Assembly: GCA_030673845.1 (NCBI GenBank)
Contig: JAUTCQ010000017.1
Location: 248,001 to 312,000 of the forward strand
Reading direction: 5' to 3'
From: Verrucomicrobiota bacterium JB022
GTDB taxonomy: Bacteria; Verrucomicrobiota; Verrucomicrobiia; Opitutales; Oceanipulchritudinaceae
Length of the DNA: 64,000 nt
A program made the translations under genes and the position numbers. The notes below the pieces were generated by a model. The model saw only the letters and a program-made list of their open reading frames with translations, was not told the DNA's origin and made no database searches. Positions 37,213-44,792 of the stretch are shown piece after piece. Position 1 is the stretch's first letter. The number at the start of each line of letters is the position of its first letter.

Positions 37213-37259
37213 AACTGAGGCGCGGCACTGCCGCGAGGAGGGCGGGCAGCGGCGCGAGA

Positions 37260-38402
37260 TCAGGTAGAAATCTTGCCTTTCTGCTTCATCACCTTCTCGA
37301 AGACCTCGTAGAAGACGGCCATCTCTTCCTCCGAGCCGATGCTGATGCGGGCCCAGTCCATCAGGGGAGGGAAGGGGCGACCGATCAGGACCTGCTCGGC
37401 GGCCATATCGGCCTGCAGTTCTTCGATCGGCACGCCGGTGTGCACAAAGATGAAGCTGCCGTTGGGTTCAGCATATTTCAGGCCCCAGGCGTCCAGTTTG
37501 GCCTTAAATTCGTCGCGCACCTTGTGATACTGCTCGACGTTGTAAGCGAAGTGGTCCTGGTCCTCGATTGCGGCCACGGCGGCCACGGCGCTGAGGATCG
37601 ACGGATACTGCATGTGGTAGGGCTCAAGCTTCTCGAGGACCTGCGGCTGGGCGATCCCGTAGCCGATGCGCAGGCCAGCGAGGCCCCATGCCTTGGAGAA
37701 GGTGCGGGAGACGATCAGGTTTTCGCGCTGTTTGACCAGCTTGGCCATCGAGTGCTTTTCCAGCCCGCCCGGAGCCAGCTCCAGGTAAGCCTCGTCGATA
37801 AAGATCAGCACGTCCTTGGGGGCGGAGAGGATGAACTGGCTCAACTCGATCGGGTTGGGCACCGTGCCGGTCGGGTTGTTCGGGTTGCAGATGTAGACGA
37901 TGGCAGTGTTTTCGTCCATCGCCGCCTTGATCGCCTTCAAGTCGACTTCGAGCTTGCTGTTGAGCGGCACCGACTTGAACTCGCCGCCCTGCTGCACAAA
38001 CGAGTCCGTCAGCTGCGTATAGCCAGGCGTGGAGGAGACGACGTTCTTGCCGGGTTCGGCGTAGGCCATGGCCGTCATCAAGAGTACCGGGCCGCTGCCG
38101 TCGGTCTGGATGATGTGGTTGGCGGGCAAGCCTTCGCGGGCGGCCAGCGCCTGTTGCAAGGCCATCGCTTCTTCGCGCGGGTAGCGATTGGCGCCTTGGA
38201 GCTTCTGCATAATGGCCATCTGCGACATCTGCGAATAGCCAAAGGCGTTCTCGTTGATCGAGATGTTGACGGGGCCGCGCTCGGCCTCGTCATTGATTTC
38301 GTGCTGCGCAAACAGCGGTGCGGCGACCAGAGAGAAGGCCGCGAGCAGGCTGCTTTGCTGCAGCCGGCGGAGGAGGTGGAGACTCTTCAAGTGCGGGGAC
38401 AT
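37260..38402 (-). CDS. Exported HisC-like PLP aminotransferase (paralog 2)
   Basis: 380 residues with a signal peptide ending ...AAFSLVAAPLFAQ and mature start HEINDEAERGPVNISINENAFGYS. PLP residues intact: ICNPNNPTGT, FIDEAYLEL, K227 in SRTFSKAWGLAG, Arg in DWARISIG. The signal has an RR (LLRRLQQSS), so Sec versus Tat is open. Very similar to paralogs 3 and 4 but the most diverged of the three (YPREEAMALQQ, HFAYNVEQYHKV). The short 77-bp upstream gap contains only the terminator of paralog 3, so it either depends on readthrough or has a weak promoter there. Confidence 0.9.
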   Translation of the reverse strand: MSPHLKSLHLLRRLQQSSLLAAFSLVAAPLFAQHEINDEAERGPVNISINENAFGYSQMSQMAIMQKLQGANRYPREEAMALQQALAAREGLPANHIIQTDGSGPVLLMTAMAYAEPGKNVVSSTPGYTQLTDSFVQQGGEFKSVPLNSKLEVDLKAIKAAMDENTAIVYICNPNNPTGTVPNPIELSQFILSAPKDVLIFIDEAYLELAPGGLEKHSMAKLVKQRENLIVSRTFSKAWGLAGLRIGYGIAQPQVLEKLEPYHMQYPSILSAVAAVAAIEDQDHFAYNVEQYHKVRDEFKAKLDAWGLKYAEPNGSFIFVHTGVPIEELQADMAAEQVLIGRPFPPLMDWARISIGSEEEMAVFYEVFEKVMKQKGKIST

Positions 38403-38431
38403 CTTGTGTTGAGTGGTTGGATGGAGAGACG

Positions 38432-38465
38432 AAAAAAAAAGCGGAGCGAGGAAAACCCGCTCCGC
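38432..38465 (-). terminator. Terminator of aminotransferase paralog 3
   Basis: Minus-strand perfect stem GCGGAGCG / CGCTCCGC (38465-38458, 38448-38441) followed by nine T residues (38440-38432). Confidence 0.9.
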
Positions 38466-38479
38466 CTGGATGGAAAGTT

Positions 38480-39622
38480 TTAGGCAGCTAGTTTGCCTTT
38501 TTCCTTCATCACGCGCTCGAAGACTTCGAGGAAGACTTGCATTTCCTCTTCGGTCCCGATGCTGATCCGGGCCCAGTCGAGCATGGGCGGGAAGGGGCGA
38601 CCGATGAGCACGTCTTCAGCTTCCATCGCGGCTTGCAGCTCTTCAATCGGCACGCCGGTCTGGACGAAGATGAAGCTGCCATTCGGGTCGGCATACTTGA
38701 GGCCCATTTCGTCGAAGCGCTTCTTCACCATGTCGCGCACGGAGGTGTAGCTCTCGACGCTGTAGCTAAAGAAGTCCGTGTCTTGCAGGGCGGCGGTGGC
38801 GGCCACGGTGCTGAGGATGGAGGGCCCGCCCATGTGGTAGGGGCGCAGCTTGTCGAGGGTGGCGGGTTGTGCCACACCGTAGCCGACGCGCAGGCCGGCC
38901 ATGCCGTAGACCTTGGAGAAGGTGCGGGCCACGATCATGTTTTCACGCTGCTTGACGAGCTTGACCATCGAGTTCTTTTCCAGGCCGCCGGGGGCCAGCT
39001 CGAGGTAGGCTTCGTCGACAAACACGAGCACATCCTTGGGCGCGGAGAGGACGAATTGGGTCAGCTCCAGCGGGTTGATGATGGTACCGGTCGGGTTGTT
39101 TGGGTTGCAGATGTAGACGATGGCGGTGTTTTCGTCCATCGCGGCCTTCACGGCGGCGAGATCGTACTGCAGCTTGTCGTTGAGCGGCACTTCCTTGACG
39201 GTGCCGCCGTGGGCCTCGAAGGCGCGCGACAGCTGGGTGTAGCCAGGGGTGACCGTCACGATATTCTTGCCGGGCTTGGCGTAGGCCAGGGCCGTCATGA
39301 CGAGCACGGGGCCGCTGCCGGCGGTCTGGATCACATGGTTGCTGGGCACGCCTTCACGGGCGGCGATGGCATTCTGGAGTTCCACCGCTTCAGCAGCCGC
39401 ATAGCGGTTGGCGCCCTGGAGCTTCTGCATGATGGCCATTTGAGCCATCTGCGAGTAGCCGAAAGCGTTTTCATTGCCGTTGATCTTGACGGGCGCGCGC
39501 TCGGCGTCGTCGCTGATTTCGTGTTGGGCAAAGACCGGGGCCGCGATCAGCGCCAGAGAGGCCAGCAGGCCGCTCATCCGGAGCCAGCGGGGGAGACGGA
39601 AGTTGAGTGTATCGGTGGACAT
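38480..39622 (-). CDS. Exported HisC-like PLP aminotransferase (paralog 3)
   Basis: 380 residues from the ATG at 39622; the frame is open further upstream but the signal peptide (MSGLLASLALIAAPVFAQ) fixes the start. Mature start HEISDDAERAPVKINGNENAFGYS. PLP residues conserved (VYICNPNNPTGT, FVDEAYLEL, ARTFSKVYGMAGLR, DWARISIGTEEEM). Same length as paralogs 2 and 4 and closest to 4, indicating recent duplication. It has its own sigma54-like promoter (39669) and strong terminator, thus a single-gene unit. Confidence 0.92.
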   Translation of the reverse strand: MSTDTLNFRLPRWLRMSGLLASLALIAAPVFAQHEISDDAERAPVKINGNENAFGYSQMAQMAIMQKLQGANRYAAAEAVELQNAIAAREGVPSNHVIQTAGSGPVLVMTALAYAKPGKNIVTVTPGYTQLSRAFEAHGGTVKEVPLNDKLQYDLAAVKAAMDENTAIVYICNPNNPTGTIINPLELTQFVLSAPKDVLVFVDEAYLELAPGGLEKNSMVKLVKQRENMIVARTFSKVYGMAGLRVGYGVAQPATLDKLRPYHMGGPSILSTVAATAALQDTDFFSYSVESYTSVRDMVKKRFDEMGLKYADPNGSFIFVQTGVPIEELQAAMEAEDVLIGRPFPPMLDWARISIGTEEEMQVFLEVFERVMKEKGKLAA

Positions 39623-39668
39623 CTTTTTCGGTTTTGTTAAAAGGGATCGGTTGATCGACAGTCCTTTG

Positions 39669-39686
39669 AGCACAGGTCGTGCCGGT
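39669..39686 (-). promoter_or_regulatory. Sigma54-type promoter of aminotransferase paralog 3
   Basis: CGGCACGACCTGTGCT on the minus strand: GG (39683-39682), ten bases, GC (39671-39670). GGCACG and TGCT match the -24/-12 consensus. TGTTGAGT motifs lie at 39698 and 39709, just upstream. Confidence 0.6.
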
Positions 39687-39828
39687 TGAATCCCTAATGT
39701 TGAGTATTTGTTGAGGGAATGGCTTGCGTTGAGTGCTCTACCCGGTGCCACACCGGTATTATAGGGCTGAATCGCCTTGATTAGAGGGCTGAGGGCGGAT
39801 GCTCGCTTTCGCTCAACGGTGGGTGGAC

Positions 39829-39868
39829 AAAAAAAACCCCCGCCCGCCGCAGAGCGGCAAGGCAGGGG
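39829..39868 (-). terminator. Terminator of aminotransferase paralog 4
   Basis: GC-rich hairpin (39868-39837, inner stem GCCGC/GCGGC) followed on the minus strand by eight T residues (39836-39829). Confidence 0.85.
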
Positions 39869-39905
39869 TGGTCGCGTGATCAAAAAGCTTGTTGAGTAAA
39901 ATTGA

Positions 39906-41048
39906 TCAGGCGGCGAGCTTGCCCAGATCCTTCATCGCGCGCTCGAAGGCTTCGAGGAAGATTTCCATCTCCTCCGGGGTGCCCAGGGTGACGCGGGCCC
40001 AGTCGAGCAGGGGCGGGAAGGGGCGACCGATGATCACGTTCTGCTCTTCCAGCTTGGCGTTGAGCTCCTGGATCGGCACGCCGGTGTGGATAAAAATGAA
40101 GCTGCCGTTCGGGTCGGCGTATTCGATGCCCATCTCATCGAGGCGCTTTTTCACCATCTCGCGCACCTGCGTATAGCTCTCGACGCTGTAGTTGTAGAAG
40201 TCGGTATCCTGGACTGCGGCCGTGGCAGCCACTGCGCTGAGGATCGAGGGCCCACCCTGGAAGTAGGGTCGCAGCTTTTCCAGCGTCTGGGGCTGGGCCA
40301 CGCCATAGCCGATGCGCAGGCCCGCCATGCCGTAGACCTTGGAGAAGGTGCGGGCCACGATCAGGTTGGGGCGCTGCGAGACGAGTTTGACCATTGAGTT
40401 CTTTTCGAGGCCCCCCGGTGCGAGGTCGAGGTAGGCTTCGTCGATAAAGATCAGCACGTCCTTGGGCGCGGAGAGGATGAACTGGGTCAGCTCCAGCGGG
40501 TTGACGATGGTGCCGGTCGGGTTGTTCGGGTTGCAGATGTAGACGACCTTGGTGTCGGCGTCGATGGCCTGCTTGATCGCGGCGAGGTCGTACTGCAGCT
40601 TGTCGTTGAGCGGCACATACTTGGCCTCCCCGCCGGCCGAGACGAAGGCGTCCGTCAAGTCGGTGTAGCCCGGCTGGGTGGTGATCACGTTCTTGCCCGG
40701 CTCCCCGTAAGCGAGGCCGGTCATGGTCAGCACGGCTCCGCTGCCGGCGGTGACGAGCAGGTGGTCGGTCTTTACCTTTTCGTCGGCGGCCAAGGTCTGC
40801 TGCAGCTCCTGGGATTCGGCCGCGGCGTAGCGGTTGGCGCCCTGCAGCTTCTGCATGATCGCCATCTGGGCCATCTGGGAGTAGCCGAAGGCGTTTTCGT
40901 TGTAGTTGATCATCACCGGCGCCTGTTCGGCGTCGTCGCTGATCTCGTGCTGTGCGCGTAGCGGGCTGGCGCCGAGGGCCAGGAGCGCCAGCAGCGAGCC
41001 GGTGCGGAAGAGCGGAAGACGATTTACGGAATGGAAGTGGGTGAGCAT
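39906..41048 (-). CDS. Exported HisC-like PLP aminotransferase (paralog 4)
   Basis: 380 residues from ATG 41048; signal peptide RTGSLLALLALGASPLRAQ, mature start HEISDDAEQAPVMINYNENAFGYS. Catalytic set intact (VYICNPNNPTGT, FIDEAYLDL, ARTFSKVYGMAGLR, DWARVTLGTPEEM). It is the promoter-proximal member of the tandem array and is divergent from the amine-oxidase operon, with which it shares a 221-bp region carrying a sigma54-like promoter in each direction. Expected reaction: transfer of amino groups between amino acids and 2-oxoacids outside the cytoplasm; substrates unknown. Confidence 0.92.
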   Translation of the reverse strand: MLTHFHSVNRLPLFRTGSLLALLALGASPLRAQHEISDDAEQAPVMINYNENAFGYSQMAQMAIMQKLQGANRYAAAESQELQQTLAADEKVKTDHLLVTAGSGAVLTMTGLAYGEPGKNVITTQPGYTDLTDAFVSAGGEAKYVPLNDKLQYDLAAIKQAIDADTKVVYICNPNNPTGTIVNPLELTQFILSAPKDVLIFIDEAYLDLAPGGLEKNSMVKLVSQRPNLIVARTFSKVYGMAGLRIGYGVAQPQTLEKLRPYFQGGPSILSAVAATAAVQDTDFYNYSVESYTQVREMVKKRLDEMGIEYADPNGSFIFIHTGVPIQELNAKLEEQNVIIGRPFPPLLDWARVTLGTPEEMEIFLEAFERAMKDLGKLAA

Positions 41049-41093
41049 CTCGCTGGATTGGTTAAAAATGCACATTAAATGCGCCTATCCCTA

Positions 41094-41111
41094 GAGCATT
41101 GGGTGTGCCGA
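41094..41111 (-). promoter_or_regulatory. Sigma54-type promoter of aminotransferase paralog 4
   Basis: TCGGCACACCCAATGCTC on the minus strand: GG (41109-41108), ten bases, GC (41097-41096). Predicted 5' UTR about 36 bases. A TGTTGAGT motif lies upstream at 41132-41139. Confidence 0.6.
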
Positions 41112-41179
41112 CGCATTATTTTGTTTAGTGATGTTGAGTGAAAGTGCGCGTAATTGTTCAAGTTTACTCTACGGCGGGG

Positions 41180-41197
41180 TTGGCATCCTTCCCGCTG
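41180..41197 (+). promoter_or_regulatory. Sigma54-type promoter of the amine oxidase operon
   Basis: TTGGCATCCTTCCCGCTG: GG (41182-41183), ten bases, GC (41194-41195). The -24 half is perfect and the -12 half is CCGCT instead of TTGCT. It overlaps an inverted repeat CTCTACGGCGGG / CCCGCTGTAGAG (41167-41178, 41191-41202), which is an alternative reading of the same bases. Confidence 0.45.
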
Positions 41198-41269
41198 TAG
41201 AGCCAGCCGTCCCGAACGCGGTCCATTTTGGGCCGCATCCATTTTCAACCTCGTTTTCAGTCATTGAAT

Positions 41270-42838
41270 ATGTCTCTTCCTACCCCCCTGACGCGGCGTG
41301 AGTTCGTAATGCGCCTTGGTGGCGGTGCCCTCGCCGGTCTCACGGCGCTGGGCCTCATGTCGCGAGCCAGCGGCCAGGGAGTTGCGCTCGACGGGCTCAC
41401 CCCGGTCGATTCCCGCAAAGCCAAGAAAGTCGTCATCCTCGGGGCCGGTATTGCCGGCCTCACTGCCGCCTACGAGCTCCAGAAGCTGGGGATCGAGAGC
41501 GTGATCATCGAGCCGCGCGCCAAGGTTGGCGGCCGCTGCATCACCATCCGCAAAGGCGATGTGATCGAGGAGACCAACGGTTACAAACAGACCTGCCAGT
41601 TCGACGAAGGCCAGTACTTCAACCCCGGCCCGGCCCGCTTCCCGCAGTGGCACGTGACGATGGACTACTGCCGCGAGCTGGGGGTGCCGATCCAGCCTTT
41701 CCTCGCCGTCAACGAAAACGCCTGGTTCTACAACGAAGGCGAAGGCCTCGGCCCGTTGAGTGGTCAACGCATCCGCCAGCGCGAGGCCAAGGCCGACCTG
41801 CGGGGCTATGCCGCCGAGCTGCTCGCCAAGTGCGTCGACCAGGACAAGCTCGACCAGCCGCTCTCCGCCGAAGACAAGGAGCGTCTGCTCGACTTCCTCA
41901 CCTACGAGGGCCAGTTGGGCCGCGGCAACCGCTTTAGCGGCGGCACGCGACGCGGTTTCGACGTCTGGCCCGGCGCCGGTCTCCAGGAGGGCGAGATGGG
42001 CGAGCCCAACAAGATGGACGCGCTCCTGCAGTCCGAAGTCTGGAAGTTTTTCCACCGCGCCAATGAATACGAGTACCAGGCGCAAATGTTTACACCCGTG
42101 GGCGGGATGGACAATATTGCGCACGCCTTGGCCAAACAGGTGAGCAATAAGATCATTCTGGGCGCCAAGGTGAAAGAATTCCGCCACACCAACCCTGGTA
42201 TCCGCGTCGTCTACGAAGAAAACGGCGTCGACAAGGAAATCACGGGCGACTTCGGCATCGTCACCATCCCGCCGACGATCCTCCGCAAGCTGCCGAATGA
42301 TTTTTCGCCCATGTTGAAGAACACGCTCAACGTGGTGCCCTTCCAGAACAGCAACCGCATCGGCCTCCAGTTCAAGCGCCGCTTCTGGGAAGAAGACGAC
42401 CGCATCTTTGGCGGCATTACCTGGACCAACCAGCCGATCGGCGAAATCTATTACCCGAGCGAAGGCTTCTACGAAAAGAAGGGCGTGCTCGTGGGCTACT
42501 ACATCTTCGGCCCCGTCTCCGACGAGCTTGGCCGCAAGACCCCGGAAGAGCGCCTCGAGTTCGCGCTCTCCCAAGGTGAGAAGATCCACCCGCAGTACCG
42601 CAAGGAGTTCGACAACGCCGTCAGCTTCAACTGGTCGACCACGCCTCACATCGAAGGCTGCCTCGCCCACTTCCCGAAGGCGATGATGAAGACCTTCTAC
42701 CCGCTGCTGATCAAGCCGGAGCAGGAGACCTACATCGCCGCCAGCTGGGCCACCCACCTCGGCGGCTGGCAGGCAGGCGCGTTTGAAGCCGCCCGCCTCA
42801 CCGTCAAGAGCATCTACGACCGCATCCAAGCGGCCTGA
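41270..42838 (+). CDS. Tat-exported FAD-dependent L-amino acid/amine oxidase
   Basis: 522 residues. Tat signal TRREFVMRLGGGALAGLTALG, then the Rossmann FAD motif VVILGAGIAGLTAAYEL (G58, G60, G63), the amine-oxidase GG motif KVGGRCITI, and the C-terminal FAD block TYIAASWATHLGGWQAGAFEAARL. Such enzymes oxidise an amino group to an imine; the reduced flavin passes electrons to oxygen or another acceptor. Being followed by a cytochrome c, an ammonium transporter and RidA domains, it most likely is the key oxidase of an extracytoplasmic deamination pathway. Substrate unknown; polyamines or protoporphyrinogen are less likely from context. Confidence 0.92.
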   Translation: MSLPTPLTRREFVMRLGGGALAGLTALGLMSRASGQGVALDGLTPVDSRKAKKVVILGAGIAGLTAAYELQKLGIESVIIEPRAKVGGRCITIRKGDVIEETNGYKQTCQFDEGQYFNPGPARFPQWHVTMDYCRELGVPIQPFLAVNENAWFYNEGEGLGPLSGQRIRQREAKADLRGYAAELLAKCVDQDKLDQPLSAEDKERLLDFLTYEGQLGRGNRFSGGTRRGFDVWPGAGLQEGEMGEPNKMDALLQSEVWKFFHRANEYEYQAQMFTPVGGMDNIAHALAKQVSNKIILGAKVKEFRHTNPGIRVVYEENGVDKEITGDFGIVTIPPTILRKLPNDFSPMLKNTLNVVPFQNSNRIGLQFKRRFWEEDDRIFGGITWTNQPIGEIYYPSEGFYEKKGVLVGYYIFGPVSDELGRKTPEERLEFALSQGEKIHPQYRKEFDNAVSFNWSTTPHIEGCLAHFPKAMMKTFYPLLIKPEQETYIAASWATHLGGWQAGAFEAARLTVKSIYDRIQAA

Positions 42839-42858
42839 TTTCCACCCGTTTTCCGAAG

Positions 42859-43401
42859 ATGTCCCACCCGATTTCCACCCGACGTGAACCTTGGCAGTGC
42901 TGGAAGGTATGGGTCGCCGTAGTCGGCGTCGCCCTCTGCCTCCAGATCATGCTCTGGATCGCCGTGCCGCCCGAGACGTCGCCGCTCGGTCGTCACGACC
43001 CGAAGACCGGCACCTACCTCACCTGGGCCCGACAGGGCCACGGGGGCGGTCGGCTCGACTTGAAGGCGCTGGCCGCTTCGTCTGGCGGGGATTCGCAGGG
43101 TGGGGGCGGCTCGATGTATTACCAACTCGCCGCCCTGCCCGAAGTCGTCGAAAACGGCGAGGCGCAGTACAACATGTTCTGCCTCTCCTGCCACGGCGGC
43201 CCGGCCACCACGGGTGACGCGCCCAGCAACCTCTTCGACCCGGTGTGGCACTATGGCGACGGCCCCGACGGGGTCGCCCACATCATCCGCAAGGGCTATC
43301 CCGACGGCGGCATGCCGGCCTGGGAAGCCATGATCGAGCCCGACGTGATCGACGCGATCGTGGCATACCTCTTCAGCCACCAGGAGAAGCCCGCTTCCTG
43401 A
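42859..43401 (+). CDS. Membrane-anchored c-type cytochrome
   Basis: 180 residues: N-terminal membrane anchor (VWVAVVGVALCLQIMLWIAV, about 17-36), a glycine-rich linker, and a single-heme cytochrome c domain with CLSCH (C108, C111, H112) and the probable axial M142 in GGMPAWE. It starts 20 bp after the oxidase gene. The likely role is to accept electrons, directly or through quinol, from the exported flavin oxidase and pass them to a terminal oxidase; this is inferred from position only. Confidence 0.9.
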   Translation: MSHPISTRREPWQCWKVWVAVVGVALCLQIMLWIAVPPETSPLGRHDPKTGTYLTWARQGHGGGRLDLKALAASSGGDSQGGGGSMYYQLAALPEVVENGEAQYNMFCLSCHGGPATTGDAPSNLFDPVWHYGDGPDGVAHIIRKGYPDGGMPAWEAMIEPDVIDAIVAYLFSHQEKPAS

Positions 43402-43439
43402 GAAGCGCGGCACGACCTCCCTCTCACCCGATTTACAAG

Positions 43440-44789
43440 ATGTCCCTCGCCTCTTCACTCAACACCCGTGCCGCCCGTGTCGGGGTGGGGCTGAGCCTCC
43501 TGCTCGCCTCGCCCTCGCTCATTGCCGCGCGCTATATCGACCAGAAGACCTACGACGAGTTTCTGGAAGTCACGCTGCACAACGATTCGTTCTTCACGAT
43601 CAGCAACGCGTGGATTCTCATCTGCACCGCCCTGGTCTTTATCATGCACTTGGGCTTTGCCTCGCTCGAGGCCGGCCTCACGCGCAGGAAGAACACGATC
43701 AACATTCTCTACAAGAACGTGTTCGTAATCACCTCGGGCCTCATCCTCTACGCCCTCATCGGCTACCGCACGATGTACCCGGGCACGGATTTCAACGGCT
43801 TCATGCGGCTCGGCTTCGGCCTCGGCGCCAATCCGGACGACTACTTCGACCTGATGACGCCGCTCTACGCCGAATACACCTACTGGACCGATTTCCTCTT
43901 CCAGGGCATGTTTGCCGCCACCGCCGCCACCATCATCTCCGGTGCCGTGGCCGAGCGGATCAAGCTGGGTGCGTTCATGATCCTCACCATCTTCATGGTC
44001 GGCCTCGCCTATCCCATCGCGGGCTCGTGGACCTGGCAGGACGGCGGCTGGCTCAACCGTCAGGAGTTTCACGACTTTGCAGGCTCCAGCGTCGTCCACG
44101 CCTTCGGCGGCTTTGCCGCACTCGCCTGCGTGCTCCAGCTCGGGCCGCGCCTCGGCAAGTATAGCAAGGATGGCATCAAGCCGATCATCGGCCACAGCAT
44201 GCCGATGGCAACGATGGGTGCATTCCTGCTCTGGTTTGGCTGGTTCGGGTTCAACGGCGGCTCCGTGCTCAGCGCCCACCCCGAGATGATCAGCCTCGTT
44301 CTGGTCAACACCTGCCTCGGCGGCGCGGCGGGCGGCCTCACCTGCATGATCGCGACGCAAGTGATCGTAAAGAAGCCCGACCTTTCGATGATCCTCAACG
44401 GCATGCTCGCGGGCCTCGTGAGCGTCACCGCCGGTGCCGACTACATGATGCCCTACGGCGCGATGGCCGTCGGCGCGGTGGGTGGTGTGCTCGTGGTCGT
44501 GGCGGTCGTCCTGCTCGACAAGTTCAAGGTCGACGACCCGGTGGGCGCGGTGGCCGTGCACGGGGTGTGCGGTAGCTGGGGTACGATTGCGGTCGGCTTC
44601 TTCGGAGGGGCCAACCTGCTCACGCAGCTGCTCGGCACCCTCAGCTACTCGATCTTCGCCTTCGCCTTTGCCTTTATCGTCTTCTTCCTCATCCGCATCA
44701 CCTGGGGCGTGCGCGTCGCGCCGGAGGAAGAAGAAGAGGGCCTCGACCTCGCCGAACACGGCCAGGAAGCCTACTCCCTGGAGGGTTAA
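43440..44789 (+). CDS. amt: Ammonium transporter (Amt family)
   Basis: 449 residues from ATG 43440 (MSLASSLNTRAARVGVGLSLLLASPSLIAARYIDQ, signal-like N-terminus); the frame extends upstream inside the cytochrome gene but not in a plausible way. Eleven membrane segments with Amt signatures: FIMHLGFASLEAGLTRRKNTINILYKNV, FAATAATIISGAVAERIKL, DFAGSSVVHAFGGFAALAC, and VAVHGVCGSWGTIAVG with the second pore histidine. No GlnK gene is adjacent, unusual for a nitrogen-assimilation amt; here it is embedded in a catabolic operon. Confidence 0.95.
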   Translation: MSLASSLNTRAARVGVGLSLLLASPSLIAARYIDQKTYDEFLEVTLHNDSFFTISNAWILICTALVFIMHLGFASLEAGLTRRKNTINILYKNVFVITSGLILYALIGYRTMYPGTDFNGFMRLGFGLGANPDDYFDLMTPLYAEYTYWTDFLFQGMFAATAATIISGAVAERIKLGAFMILTIFMVGLAYPIAGSWTWQDGGWLNRQEFHDFAGSSVVHAFGGFAALACVLQLGPRLGKYSKDGIKPIIGHSMPMATMGAFLLWFGWFGFNGGSVLSAHPEMISLVLVNTCLGGAAGGLTCMIATQVIVKKPDLSMILNGMLAGLVSVTAGADYMMPYGAMAVGAVGGVLVVVAVVLLDKFKVDDPVGAVAVHGVCGSWGTIAVGFFGGANLLTQLLGTLSYSIFAFAFAFIVFFLIRITWGVRVAPEEEEEGLDLAEHGQEAYSLEG

Positions 44790-44792
44790 ACC

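Noticed and set aside
35993-41048. Aminotransferase array as histidine-biosynthesis genes (hisC)
   Set aside because: All four copies carry export signals and no other his gene is nearby, so cytoplasmic histidinol-phosphate transamination is unlikely.
41161-41269. Glutamine (glnA/Downstream-peptide) riboswitch before the oxidase-amt operon
   Set aside because: A pseudoknot is possible but the conserved sequence blocks of those motifs are absent.
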